Assembly: GCF_900110105.1 (NCBI RefSeq)
Contig: NZ_FOCL01000007.1
Coordinates: 186,001-250,000 of the forward strand
Direction of reading: 5' to 3'
DNA: 64,000 nt
Origin: Mucilaginibacter gossypiicola
GTDB lineage: Bacteria; Bacteroidota; Bacteroidia; Sphingobacteriales; Sphingobacteriaceae
A program made the translations under genes and the position numbers. Positions 38,718 to 48,026 of the stretch are shown piece by piece (position 1 is the first letter of the stretch; each line of letters begins with the position of its first letter). The notes under the pieces were generated by a model. That model saw only the letters and a program-made list of their open reading frames with translations. It was not told the DNA's origin and ran no database searches.

Positions 38718-41603
38718 TTAATTTTGAAGAGGTGTATTTAAAGTGGTATAGTCGTCGGTCATGTTATTACCTTTGGCGGCTACAAGATATATTCTGTATC
38801 TGTCGTCGTTTTGCGGAATTGTAACATTTATACTCGGTCCGTCCCCTAATTTTTTCATGTCGGTAGCATTGCCCCAGTTGTCTGTTTTGATCAGGTACCA
38901 TTCAAATTTTAAGTCGTTTTTTAAATAACCCGCTATATTCCATTTGTTATATGAATAAATGAGGGCGTTGTAAGTCAACGAGGAGCCGGGAGTGGTTGTT
39001 AATGCCGGTTTTAATATTTTAACATGAGGCAAATTATAGTTGGCCACACTGCCGTGCCAGCGCTTGCTTATATTATACAGGTAGGGTTTATTTCGGCCCC
39101 ATATGTCTTTTAAACCGTCAAGTGTAATAGCTACGCCGCTTTGCTGATCCTGCCAATTGGCATAAAAAGCCCCGCCGGAAGGTTCTTTGCCCGCAAGGGC
39201 CGTAGGATCGGCGCTGCTAAAGAAAAAAGGAGCTTTAAGGTCTGATTTAACAAATTTCAACGCATGCTTATTATTAATAATCAATCCAAACGCATCTATT
39301 TGGGGTATTTGCTCATGTAATAAACTTATAGTTGAAGCAAGTGTCGACGACGAGAATAGGTCAACTGTTAATGGCCTGCTTGGGTCTGCCTGTTTGATTG
39401 CCTTCGCCAAAGGCTTTAAAAAACTGATATAATGCTGTTGAGCCTGCTGCAGCTGTGCCTCCTGATAATATTGAGCCAGTTGCTGATAACTATTGTTGCC
39501 CAGGTTCCATGCACTAATTTGAGGATTTGATTTGTTTTTATTTACAATGTTAAGAATAACAGCGCTTTGTTCTTTTAAGTAGCTGGTATCATTTAGAAAG
39601 TTTGGCGGGTCCGGCATCCAGAAACTATAATGTATTTTTAAGTTCTTTTTATCTGCAGCTTCAAAAATGGAGCGGTCATAAATATTGGGCCCATATATTT
39701 TTATAGTATTTACTCCTGCTTTGCTCATATCATCAAAGTCGTCCATAATGATCTTTTTTGTGAGCGGAGTTATGTTTTTGTACCAATAGTTTCCCTTGGA
39801 GTAGATCACGCCTTTAACGGATGTGAAAAATGAAGGGTTTGCCAATATTTGTTCCTGAGCTTTTATCTCATTTACCGTATCGGCTAAAATATCTTTTTGA
39901 GCAGTATGATAAGATATTAAAGAAGGGCCTTTAACCACGCTGCCCGAATCCTCATCTGAATTTCGTGAGGCGTATATGCTTATACAAACCGCTAATACTG
40001 TAAGAATCAGGCTCAATTTCCTTACACCGCCATATATTCTTCGTCGCAACAACCAAAAATGTTTTTTGGCGTTCTGCACTTGCGAAACCATACTGAATAA
40101 GGTAGCGTGCCTACCCACGTATCCCTGGAACTTTAGTTCAGAACTTGCTATCAGCATAAAGATCATGAACAAGCAGTTGAGGCTGACTATCCCGGCCATA
40201 AAAAGCGTAAACGGACTCCAGTCGTCATGAAGGCCGTAAGCAATAGCAGCTACCGAAACTGCTAATACCACGATATTAGGAAGGTTATATCTTAAATTTT
40301 TTTCATCCTTAATATCCTTAGGGGTTGCAATATAAGGCACATCTTTTCTGATGAGGGTGTAAATAAATCCTAAAATGAATACCCACCAGGTACCAATAAG
40401 CAATAATCCTCCAACTACGTGAAATCCCCGCTCATTGTCTTCCATTACCCATTGCTGTACAAAATGTCTGATCAGGATAACGGCGGTTATAAAAGGGACA
40501 CTAATAACCAAAAAATCAGAAAAATCCATCCTTAACGGAAACACATCCATAAAAAGGGATATGACAGGGATCAGGAAGTTAATAAGAAATACAAAGCCCG
40601 ATAAGTAAAACAAAGGTAAAAGACCATAGTGGAGCTTTTGCCGCCAGGTAAATTTTTTAAATAGCTGAACATAGGAAGTAACCAGGAGCTCAAAAACTCC
40701 TCTCGACCATTTTAATTGTTGCTTATAATAGGCAGATAAAGTGGCCGGAACGAGCCCCCTTGTCAATACTGCCGGTACATAAATGGATTTCCATTTGCGT
40801 GCATGCAGTTGCATTGCTGTATGCATATCCTCTGCCAGTCCGGCGGCGTGGCCGCCAATCGACTCTAACGCCGTGCGCCTGAAAGTACAATTGGCACCTA
40901 TGGCCTGAACGGTTCCATAGCTGTTCATGCACATCATCATCGGGCCGTAAAACTGGTAGGTTTGTTGTGCCGCGCCTTTCGCAATCCATCCAATGCGTTG
41001 GTTGTAATAAGCCTGCACTATTTGCACATAACCAATTTCAGGATTGTCAAAATGTGCAACTATCGGATCAAGAAAATCGGGTGTCGGTACGTGATCCGGG
41101 TCAAGGATAACACACAATTCTCCTGATGATTGAGCCAATGCATTGTTGATGTTGCCGGCTTTTGCATTTGTTTTTTTAGTTCGCGTGATATGGTGAACTC
41201 CCAGTTCCTGGCACACTGATTTCAAATACGGATCATCGGCTTCATCACATAGGTATGCCTGGTGCGGATAATGTATAGCTTGAATAGCGGTAAGCGTTTC
41301 AACAATCATTTCATATGGCTCACCTGCGCAAAAAGTAGTAAATATATCTACCGTATATTGTTTTGTTAGTGGTGGGGTGGTGGGAACGCTTATTGACCAG
41401 TAATGGTACCACTCATATAATATTTTGAAAAACGTATATATAAAGGTCGACATTAACAGCCAGTAAAGCGGCTGATAACCAATAACTGATTTTTTGAACA
41501 GGCTGTACGTGAAAAAAAGCATGCAGAACACGCCGATGAGAATCATCAACCTTAAGTAAAGCAGCTGTAATTTGCTGGGCGGTTTAATTAAATTGTTGTT
41601 CAT
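38718..41603 (-). CDS. GT2 cellulose-synthase-like glycosyltransferase fused to a degenerate glycosidase domain
   Basis: 961 residues. Two N-terminal helices (about 14-34 and 44-64) precede a cytoplasmic GT2 domain with the processive-synthase motifs: Asp120 in LCDEADDP, DPD 168-170, AED 257-259 and QQLKW 295-299, where Lys replaces Arg of QxxRW. About six further helices (330-550) should form the export channel. A periplasmic GH2/GH5-like barrel follows (about 595-860; KGVIYSKGNYWY) and then a beta domain. In that barrel the usual LGNE has become LGNN (Asn704), so hydrolysis is unlikely. It overlaps the upstream GH2-like gene by four bases and is 7 bases from the tandem GH26 gene. The polymer is unknown. 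Confidence 0.87.
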   Translation of the reverse strand: MNNNLIKPPSKLQLLYLRLMILIGVFCMLFFTYSLFKKSVIGYQPLYWLLMSTFIYTFFKILYEWYHYWSISVPTTPPLTKQYTVDIFTTFCAGEPYEMIVETLTAIQAIHYPHQAYLCDEADDPYLKSVCQELGVHHITRTKKTNAKAGNINNALAQSSGELCVILDPDHVPTPDFLDPIVAHFDNPEIGYVQIVQAYYNQRIGWIAKGAAQQTYQFYGPMMMCMNSYGTVQAIGANCTFRRTALESIGGHAAGLAEDMHTAMQLHARKWKSIYVPAVLTRGLVPATLSAYYKQQLKWSRGVFELLVTSYVQLFKKFTWRQKLHYGLLPLFYLSGFVFLINFLIPVISLFMDVFPLRMDFSDFLVISVPFITAVILIRHFVQQWVMEDNERGFHVVGGLLLIGTWWVFILGFIYTLIRKDVPYIATPKDIKDEKNLRYNLPNIVVLAVSVAAIAYGLHDDWSPFTLFMAGIVSLNCLFMIFMLIASSELKFQGYVGRHATLFSMVSQVQNAKKHFWLLRRRIYGGVRKLSLILTVLAVCISIYASRNSDEDSGSVVKGPSLISYHTAQKDILADTVNEIKAQEQILANPSFFTSVKGVIYSKGNYWYKNITPLTKKIIMDDFDDMSKAGVNTIKIYGPNIYDRSIFEAADKKNLKIHYSFWMPDPPNFLNDTSYLKEQSAVILNIVNKNKSNPQISAWNLGNNSYQQLAQYYQEAQLQQAQQHYISFLKPLAKAIKQADPSRPLTVDLFSSSTLASTISLLHEQIPQIDAFGLIINNKHALKFVKSDLKAPFFFSSADPTALAGKEPSGGAFYANWQDQQSGVAITLDGLKDIWGRNKPYLYNISKRWHGSVANYNLPHVKILKPALTTTPGSSLTYNALIYSYNKWNIAGYLKNDLKFEWYLIKTDNWGNATDMKKLGDGPSINVTIPQNDDRYRIYLVAAKGNNMTDDYTTLNTPLQN

Positions 41604-42919
41604 GGATTTTTTAATACATAAAAAGGTGTATTAGAAGTGGCAAAAACTCCCCTTTGATTGTATACATAAACCAATATGCGATAAGGCCCTTCTTTGTCGG
41701 GTACCTTAAAGCTTAAATCGGATCCATGTTGCCTGATGATTAATTTCTCTATTTCTTTTGGCTTTTTTTCGTTAAAAGTGCCATTGGGTTTAAACCAATC
41801 CTCATGGAATATTTTCCATTTAAATGTTAAGCCGGTTGTATCCGTATTTTCAAAATATACTTTGCTGTTAACAGTTATAGCAGGTTGAAATAAAATATTG
41901 TCCCTGGCTCCCTTTCCATCTAATAGCATGTATTTTAATGCAGGGGCGCTGCTTGCTGTTTTCTTTCCGGTCCAGATGTACCGCATAACCTGAACCGCCT
42001 CGGTTTCGGCACCGTTTTCATCAAACATACTAAACCACGTAGGTGTTAGCTCTTGTTTTTGTCCCCAATAAAATACCATCGACCCCAGAAATCCCGGATC
42101 ATTTACAGGCATGTACTTTTTGTAATTAGTAAGATATTGTTCTGCTTTTTTTGCACTTGTACTTTCAATATAAGCACCCCATGCGTTTCGGTTTTCTGCG
42201 AGCCAGGGACCTTCGATACCCCATTCTGTAATTAAGAAGGGCCCGTTCCAAAACCATTTGAAATTTTCAAGATCTTCTTTCAATGTTTGAATAGAGCCGA
42301 AAATATTGAATGATATAAAGTCGATTTTTGTACGTAACCTGATATTAACGATGTTTTTCTTTTGAAAGCTCATAATTGTCGTCGTCACCGGATGATTAGG
42401 ATCCTTCTCGTGAATCATATCGACGATATCATTGAACGTTGCATAAAACCGGTTATATTTCGGCTTATTAGGAAATGCAAGCTCGTTACCCAGGCACCAG
42501 GTCAATAATGCCGGATGATTTTTGAACCGCTCAACTATATTGGCAATTTTATCTGCATAAATATTAGCTTTAGGGGTATTATAAAAATCTTCAAGGCTCT
42601 CGCTTGAAGGCATTGGCAAACCCACTACTACTGCTAAATGATTGGCTTGAGCCGAGTCCAGTACACGGCCTAAGTTTAATGTATCCCAAACTCTGATGGT
42701 ATTACCTCCCGCCTCTGCCAATTGTTTCAGATTTGTAGAACCCGAAGCGCCTTTGATGAAAAACGGCTTTCCGTTACGGTATAATTGGTACTTCCCATTT
42801 ACATTTTGAATGCAAACCGTAATTTTTTTAGCATTAACCTGTGGTGATTGATAACATGAAGAGAGTAAAAAACAAAATATGGAAAGGTTAAGGATTTGCG
42901 TAAAAAAAGTAGATTTCAT
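41600..42919 (-). CDS. GH2-type TIM-barrel lipoprotein
   Basis: 439 residues with a lipobox LLSSC (lipid Cys22). The barrel (about 40-310) begins GKYQLYRNGKPFFIKGASGS, typical of GH2-C like domains. It keeps both clan GH-A residues: Glu146 in WCLGNELAF and Glu232 in LITEWGIEGPW. A C-terminal beta domain (about 330-439) follows. It is the same architecture as the degenerate C-terminal part of the downstream synthase, and probably its catalytically competent counterpart. It opens the three-gene operon reading leftward; ATGA overlap with the synthase indicates coupling. Substrate unknown. Confidence 0.83.
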   Translation of the reverse strand: MKSTFFTQILNLSIFCFLLSSCYQSPQVNAKKITVCIQNVNGKYQLYRNGKPFFIKGASGSTNLKQLAEAGGNTIRVWDTLNLGRVLDSAQANHLAVVVGLPMPSSESLEDFYNTPKANIYADKIANIVERFKNHPALLTWCLGNELAFPNKPKYNRFYATFNDIVDMIHEKDPNHPVTTTIMSFQKKNIVNIRLRTKIDFISFNIFGSIQTLKEDLENFKWFWNGPFLITEWGIEGPWLAENRNAWGAYIESTSAKKAEQYLTNYKKYMPVNDPGFLGSMVFYWGQKQELTPTWFSMFDENGAETEAVQVMRYIWTGKKTASSAPALKYMLLDGKGARDNILFQPAITVNSKVYFENTDTTGLTFKWKIFHEDWFKPNGTFNEKKPKEIEKLIIRQHGSDLSFKVPDKEGPYRILVYVYNQRGVFATSNTPFYVLKNP

Positions 42920-43318
42920 AAATGATAGTTCGGCAGCACCTGAAAACTGGATAAAGGCTCCGTATTTTATTTAAGCCGCATAATGCGGTTTCTTGGCTGC
43001 GTTAGTTTTTTTATATTTAATCATATAAAACATCAGTGTATCCTGTATACGTTGAATATTGATAATAGTTGGAGTGTTGGCTAAAGAACCGGGATGTTTT
43101 TAACCAATTACATTCAAAATTATAAAAAAATACATTGTGCCCATGAAGGTTTCCGTCCACCAGTGGATTTCGCAGAGAATACTGATGTCTGTACCATGTG
43201 CACAGCGAATTGTGAATTGAAGAGTTTTATATGGGATACCCAGCGGGTGTAGAATCTAATTTATTGAAAGAACTTCATGTAAAAGTAATTTGATAATCAG
43301 ATATTAAAAACCAAAGCT
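42920..43318. promoter_or_regulatory. Divergent intergenic region, synthase operon / DJ-1 gene
   Basis: A 399-base AT-rich gap. Towards the DJ-1 gene, TTG at about 43266 and TAATTTG at about 43285 with roughly 19 bases between resemble a Bacteroidota -33/-7 promoter, one base off the -7 consensus. I found no obvious promoter for the leftward operon and no coding sequence. Confidence 0.3.
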
Positions 43319-44011
43319 ATGGAAATCAACAAAATTCTATTCGTTGTAACATCACATGACGAGTTAGGCAACACCGGTAAAAAAACAGGTTTGTGGATCG
43401 AAGAATTCGCAGCGCCTTATTACAAATTTCATGACATGGGAAAAGAAATAGTAATAGCGTCGCCTAAGGGTGGGCAGGCCCCTATCGATCCTAAAAGTGA
43501 TCTGCCTGAAAACAGGACGCCGGCTACCATAAGATACTATAACGATAAAGAAACACAGAACCGGCTAAGCAATACGGTGGTATTAAGCAGTGTTTCTGAA
43601 AAGGACTTTGACACCATTTTTTATCCGGGTGGCCACGGGCCAATGTGGGATTTAGCAAATGATAACGATTCGGCAAAGCTTATTGAAGCTTTTTATCAGA
43701 GCGGCAAGATCGTAACCCTTGTATGCCATGCACCGGTGGCACTAAAAGAAGTTAAAACTCCCGAAGGGGAATACTTGATTAAAGGGAAAAGGGTAGCGGC
43801 ATTTACCAATACAGAAGAGGAAGCCGCTCAGTTAACAAACGTGGTGCCTTTTCTTTTGGAAGATATGCTGAAGGAACGAGGCGCTAATTATCAAAAAGGC
43901 GAGGATTGGAAGCCCTTTGTAACCCGCGAAGGTCATTTGATCACCGGACAAAACCCAGCCTCTTCTGTTTTGGCGGTAGATACTTTACTTGATTATGCAG
44001 AACGGATGTAA
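43319..44011 (+). CDS. DJ-1/PfpI-family protein (type 1 glutamine amidotransferase-like)
   Basis: A 230-residue cytoplasmic protein. The nucleophile elbow is LVCHAP with Cys136, and the preceding FYPGGHGPMWDL supplies the family's Gly-rich loop. WIEEFAAPYYKFHDMGKEIV near residues 28-48 is typical of the Hsp31/YajL-like branch acting as glyoxalase III or protein deglycase and chaperone. Single-gene unit facing a convergent DUF6807 gene across a strong hairpin. Likely a carbonyl-stress protein; the specific activity is inferred. Confidence 0.87.
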   Translation: MEINKILFVVTSHDELGNTGKKTGLWIEEFAAPYYKFHDMGKEIVIASPKGGQAPIDPKSDLPENRTPATIRYYNDKETQNRLSNTVVLSSVSEKDFDTIFYPGGHGPMWDLANDNDSAKLIEAFYQSGKIVTLVCHAPVALKEVKTPEGEYLIKGKRVAAFTNTEEEAAQLTNVVPFLLEDMLKERGANYQKGEDWKPFVTREGHLITGQNPASSVLAVDTLLDYAERM

Positions 44012-44046
44012 ATTGATGCTTTTGTTCAGCATAAAACTCAAATATT

Positions 44047-44080
44047 TGCCGGGATATTAAGAGTGCGAAATATCCCGGCA
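44047..44080. terminator. Bidirectional-type terminator hairpin
   Basis: TGCCGGGATATT (44047-44058) and AATATCCCGGCA (44069-44080) are perfect 12-base arms with a 10-base loop, placed between the convergent DJ-1 and DUF6807 genes. The minus-strand side is followed by a U-rich run, so it best terminates the minus-strand gene. Confidence 0.55.
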
Positions 44081-44094
44081 GGTATTGGTTGCTA

Positions 44095-45141
44095 TTATTT
44101 AAAAGAACGAAAATCTGTTGCTGCCTGATTTAACTGAGCAACGCTGTTGGTTTGAGGGCCATTGTGTATGATGATCCGATACCTGAATGTTACCGATTCG
44201 CCTTTCTTTAATGTAAGGTTTTTCTCCGATTTGCCATTGGTGAAAATCTTTTCGCCCAGTGGATTAGCCGCAAACAGTCCATAACCGCGGGCATGCCAAA
44301 AAGTAGGATAGTTAGGGTTTTGAGGATGATCAATTATAGTAACGCTTACCGAATCGGTTCCCATTTTACCATATACCTTACACCATACGCCGCGTGTGCT
44401 CCAGGCATCATTGCCTGTTTTGCCTTCACTGGTAAGGTAGGTGCCGTTGGCTACTTTATCGGTGCCGCCTTTTACTATTGTTACATTGCCTTTATCATCG
44501 GTAAATTTCTGATCGGCAGGGTCGGGGATTTGCAGCTCGTGGGCCAGGCGCAGGCCAAGCATCCCATCTTTGGCATCTTTAAAAAGAGCATCCTTATCTG
44601 CAGTAAGCGTAGTTACACGATCAATGATACGTTCCTGGGCGTTGCCGCTAAATTCAAAACGGGTCTGCTCTTCCAGTATTACCTGCTTTTGCTGATCTGT
44701 CCAGTTTGCATGGTAGGCCAGCACTCCTTTTGCCCCGTCTTTTGTTTCCAAAATTTTGTCAGTACGGATCCATCCATAGCCAATCTTTTTAGCAGCCGGT
44801 ATGGCGTAGGAGTTATTCCAGAAATCGAGCCCGTTCAGGTTTTCAAAATTAAACCATAGGCCAATATGGTGCGGGTGATCGGTAGGATCGCCGGGACGTG
44901 GAGCCAGCGGAAAACCACGGGTTACCGATGTGCCGTTTGCCGACCGCAAAGGGTATAGCACTGGTTTTTCCAAGGTATCGGGATACAGGAAAGAGGTAAA
45001 AGGTTTGCCACCTATCAGGATATCTATTTTATTTCCTGCTGATTTGACCAATTTTACCGGCTCGGCTCGTTGAGCATGTATTGTCATAGCAAATAAGGTG
45101 TTAGCGGCAAAAATACAAGCCCAGTTTTTTAATATTTTCAT
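44095..45141 (-). CDS. DUF6807 (PmoA-like) secreted protein
   Basis: 348 residues from the ATG at 45141, which starts directly at the signal peptide MKILKNWACIFAANTLF; a longer frame to 45180 adds 13 residues that do not fit. The mature protein is all beta, with FPLAPRPGDPTDHPHHIGLWF near its N-terminus (split here: the DHPHHxGLW motif is typical of DUF6807), NSYAIPAAKKIGYG and a C-terminal ARGYGLFAANPLGEKIF. Databases often call the family methane oxygenase PmoA, which is misleading. It is common next to Gfo/Idh/MocA genes, as here, and probably acts in sugar or sugar-acid catabolism. Confidence 0.82.
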   Translation of the reverse strand: MKILKNWACIFAANTLFAMTIHAQRAEPVKLVKSAGNKIDILIGGKPFTSFLYPDTLEKPVLYPLRSANGTSVTRGFPLAPRPGDPTDHPHHIGLWFNFENLNGLDFWNNSYAIPAAKKIGYGWIRTDKILETKDGAKGVLAYHANWTDQQKQVILEEQTRFEFSGNAQERIIDRVTTLTADKDALFKDAKDGMLGLRLAHELQIPDPADQKFTDDKGNVTIVKGGTDKVANGTYLTSEGKTGNDAWSTRGVWCKVYGKMGTDSVSVTIIDHPQNPNYPTFWHARGYGLFAANPLGEKIFTNGKSEKNLTLKKGESVTFRYRIIIHNGPQTNSVAQLNQAATDFRSFK

Positions 45142-45222
45142 AGATAGTGGGGTTATTATATAAGCGTGTGAAAAGATCAATCATAAAAGCATCGGATTGT
45201 GCGATTCGCCTCTTAATGGCTA

Positions 45223-45433
45223 TCGTGTGGACACATTTTTAAAGAAATGTCATTTCGATAGAGCAGCGGCGGACCGAGTGGTGGAGAAATCTTCTACATC
45301 AGGCTCTACAGCTATACCTGTAAAAACAGGGTGTAGAAGATTTCTCCTCAGCTCAACGCACAAATCCCACCCTTGGTTCGTCGAAATGACATTTTTTTAT
45401 CAATGATAAGATTAAAAAGATGTGTCCACACGA
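45223..45433. repeat. Triple-nested palindromic repeat element
   Basis: Three concentric perfect inverted repeats: TCGTGTGGACACAT (45223-45236) with ATGTGTCCACACGA (45420-45433); AAATGTCATTTCGA (45245-45258) with TCGAAATGACATTT (45381-45394); and GGAGAAATCTTCTACA (45283-45298 approx.) with its inverse at 45332-45347. It occupies the gap between the DUF6807 and oxidoreductase genes. Non-coding and MITE-like. Confidence 0.75.
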
Positions 45434-45466
45434 CAGATCTCAAAGGGGGATTTTTATTACTTAGCC

Positions 45467-46822
45467 TTAATATTTAAACACTTTCCCGTTAGCCATTACC
45501 TCCTGGGTTGCCTCATCAAAGGTAGCTTTATAGCCAGTATGCACTGCGGCATTGGTCATGATGTTGGCTATGGAGTGACTGTAACCGGCTTCAACAGGTG
45601 CATTGGGCTGTTTACGGCTGCGCACGCATTCCATCCAGTTGCGAACGTGGTTTGACGTTAATACATCGCCGCCGGTATTGGCTGATGCTACTACCTTTTC
45701 GGTATTGGCAAGGCTAATTTCAGGCAGCAGGTTGGCTTTCATGTGCATGGCATCTGCCATTTTTTGGGTAAGCCCCCCGGTAGGGGATACCGTGTTGGTA
45801 ATGAGGTTAAGCTCTCCGCCATTGGAGTAGTAAATCTCTGCCGGGTGCTCATCGCCATTATGCATACGCGAGCCAAAGGTAACCTGGAAGCCGGTAGTGG
45901 GATCATTAAGCGGACCGTAATCAAACGCAGCCAGTATGGTATCCCAGTTGCGGCGTCCGTCTTTCCACATATAAATGCCGCCGTTGGCAACCACACTGCG
46001 TGGGTGCTTTAAGCCGGTAAACCAGTGTACTGTATCAATCTGATGGCTCATCCACTGCCCGGCCAATCCCGATGAATATGGCCAGAATAAACGGAATTCC
46101 AGGTATTTACGCGGATCAAATTCCTCATAAGGGCGGTTCATGATAAAACGCTTCCAATCAGTGTCCTGCTCTTTCAGTTGGCTTAACAGGTCTGGTCGGC
46201 GCCAGCGGCCGGGCTGGTTCACATTCCAGGTAAGCTCGACCATGGTAATTGGGCCAAACTTACCCGAGCTGATAAATTCATTGGCAGCATGATAATTAGC
46301 GCCGCTTCTGCGTTGTGACCCAATTTGCACAATTTTACCTGTTTCTTTTACCGCCTTTAACGCAGCCCGGTTATCTTCCATGGTTTCGGCAAAAGGTTTT
46401 TCTACATAGGCATCACAGCCGGCCTTTACTGCTTCAATGGTATGCCTTGCGTGCTGAAAATCAGCGGTGCTTACAAATACGGCATCAACCGTTTTGCTGT
46501 CATACAATTCTTCATTATTGCGGTAAGCTTTTACGTCATGCTGCATTTTATCTTTCCATAGGGCAGCACCTTCCTCACGCCGTTTATTCCAGATATCAGA
46601 TACGGCTACAACTTCAAAATTGAGTTCCTTACAATGGTTCATGAAGCTGGGCACGTGCGAGCTTTTGTGCCTGTCTGAAAAGCCGATTACTCCAACCCGC
46701 ACCCGGTCATTGGCGCCAATGATGCGTTTATAACTTTGGGCGCTCCAGCTTTTGGGCGTAAGCATAATTCCGGCCCCGGCCATTGCTGCCTGTTTAATAA
46801 AGGTACGGCGTGATTTTTCCAT
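45467..46822 (-). CDS. Tat-exported Gfo/Idh/MocA-family oxidoreductase
   Basis: 451 residues. The N-terminus SRRTFIKQAAMAGAG is a twin-arginine signal, so the protein is exported folded with its NAD(P) cofactor. The Rossmann domain (about 35-165) includes VRVGVIGFSDRH and the family's EKP motif in VEKPFAETMEDN. The C-terminal alpha/beta substrate domain contains GQWMSHQIDTVHW with the conserved His. The family oxidises or rearranges sugars; periplasmic members occur in Bacteroidota sugar pathways. It may be transcribed with the DUF6807 gene, though a 286-base repeat-filled gap separates them. Confidence 0.9.
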   Translation of the reverse strand: MEKSRRTFIKQAAMAGAGIMLTPKSWSAQSYKRIIGANDRVRVGVIGFSDRHKSSHVPSFMNHCKELNFEVVAVSDIWNKRREEGAALWKDKMQHDVKAYRNNEELYDSKTVDAVFVSTADFQHARHTIEAVKAGCDAYVEKPFAETMEDNRAALKAVKETGKIVQIGSQRRSGANYHAANEFISSGKFGPITMVELTWNVNQPGRWRRPDLLSQLKEQDTDWKRFIMNRPYEEFDPRKYLEFRLFWPYSSGLAGQWMSHQIDTVHWFTGLKHPRSVVANGGIYMWKDGRRNWDTILAAFDYGPLNDPTTGFQVTFGSRMHNGDEHPAEIYYSNGGELNLITNTVSPTGGLTQKMADAMHMKANLLPEISLANTEKVVASANTGGDVLTSNHVRNWMECVRSRKQPNAPVEAGYSHSIANIMTNAAVHTGYKATFDEATQEVMANGKVFKY

Positions 46823-47086
46823 ATGGTATAGTTTGGTTTACAGGTTATTTTTCATCAAAAATGTAGGTGCCATTAGGGGGCTGGTGCCTGTGCTTTTTGT
46901 TGATTTAAAGGTAAACTGGTTAAATGCCTGCGCTTATGCGCGGCTAAACCAAATATCGAGGAATTGAACTAAAAAGCAATAGTGTTTTTAACTGTTAATG
47001 TAACAATAATACTGCGCTGGAAAAGCTGATGCAGAATACACAAAGCAAAACGCGATAAATTGATTTTTAACATATCTGATGCCGGC

Positions 47087-47863
47087 TTACATGATAGCCC
47101 GATTTGCTCCGCCATCTACCTGTATTGTTGTCCCGCTGATATAGGCTGCCTGGGCGGATGAAAGAAATGCCACCAGTGCCGCAAATTCTTCAGGCTTGCC
47201 GATACGCCCAAGGGGGATGCTCTTTGTTTTTTCTTTGATTGCTTCCTCCGGATCTACGTTTTGAGGTAGCGTGTGTTTGATCCGGTCGGTTAAAATGAGG
47301 CCCGGTGCTATATTATTGACTGTAATTTCATAAGGGCCTAATTCGTCGGCCAGCATTTTCGCCATGCCTACTACACCCATGCGCATCGCGGTTGATAATA
47401 CCGAGTTGGCCAATACAGACTTTACTGAGCCACTAATGATGTTGATTATCCGGCCGCTGCCTTCTGTTTTCATGAAAGGTAAAACCAACCTGGATGTACG
47501 GACGAAACTAAGCATATTTTGCTCAAATGCCTGATGCCACTGTGTGTCGTCAAAACTCTCAAACTTGCCGAATTGAGGGCCTCCGGCATTGTTAACCAGT
47601 ATATCTATTTTGCCGTAAACGCTGCCAGCCTGATTAATAAATGAAGTCAATTGTTCATTATCGGTAACATCCACCGGGAAGCAAATTACTTCGTTGCCGG
47701 TTTGAGACCGGATCTCATCTGCGGCCGAATTCAATTCGGTTATATTACGGGAGCCGATGATAACTTTAGCGCCTTCTGCAGATAAAGCCAAAGCCGATGC
47801 CTTCCCTAATCCCTTACTTGCCGCCAGTACAACGGCTACCTTTTGATCTAATCCTAAATTCAT
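47087..47863 (-). CDS. SDR-family oxidoreductase lacking the canonical Tyr-Lys
   Basis: 258 residues from ATG 47863 (a TTG two codons upstream is less likely). Rossmann fold: the glycine motif is AASKGLG, then DVTD, NNAGG and IISGSV with Ser144. Where YxxxK is expected the sequence has Ser157 and Arg161 (LSTAMRMGVVG), the pattern of a divergent SDR subgroup. The C-terminus has the common PxxRxGxPEEFAALVAFLSSxxAxYISG end. It was probably once a FabG-like reductase; redox activity is uncertain without Tyr. Stand-alone gene. Confidence 0.87.
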   Translation of the reverse strand: MNLGLDQKVAVVLAASKGLGKASALALSAEGAKVIIGSRNITELNSAADEIRSQTGNEVICFPVDVTDNEQLTSFINQAGSVYGKIDILVNNAGGPQFGKFESFDDTQWHQAFEQNMLSFVRTSRLVLPFMKTEGSGRIINIISGSVKSVLANSVLSTAMRMGVVGMAKMLADELGPYEITVNNIAPGLILTDRIKHTLPQNVDPEEAIKEKTKSIPLGRIGKPEEFAALVAFLSSAQAAYISGTTIQVDGGANRAIM

Positions 47864-47958
47864 AAGCAAATTTTCTTAAACGTAAATCTCCTGAATTTTT
47901 GGATATCCGGCAGCGATAAAATCTGGTGAAATTGAAGAAGTGATAGCAGAGCAAATGA

Positions 47959-47991
47959 AGACTTACGAAGTTTTTAAAACTTCGTAAGTCT
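47959..47991. repeat. REP-like perfect palindrome, copy 1
   Basis: Two perfect 16-base arms, AGACTTACGAAGTTTT and its inverse, around a single T. An almost identical element (one central difference) occurs at 53551-53583. Both sit just beyond gene ends, where they may act as transcript-end structures. Confidence 0.7.
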
Positions 47992-48026
47992 TGTTTCTGC
48001 CTAATGCTGTGGATGAGAACGAATAC

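Noticed and set aside
44095..45180. Methane monooxygenase subunit (PmoA) label
   Set aside because: The protein is a soluble secreted DUF6807 beta protein without the membrane helices or metal site of methane monooxygenase.
45197..45406. Plus-strand open frame inside the nested palindrome
   Set aside because: Its sequence is the inverted-repeat DNA itself, so the frame is incidental.
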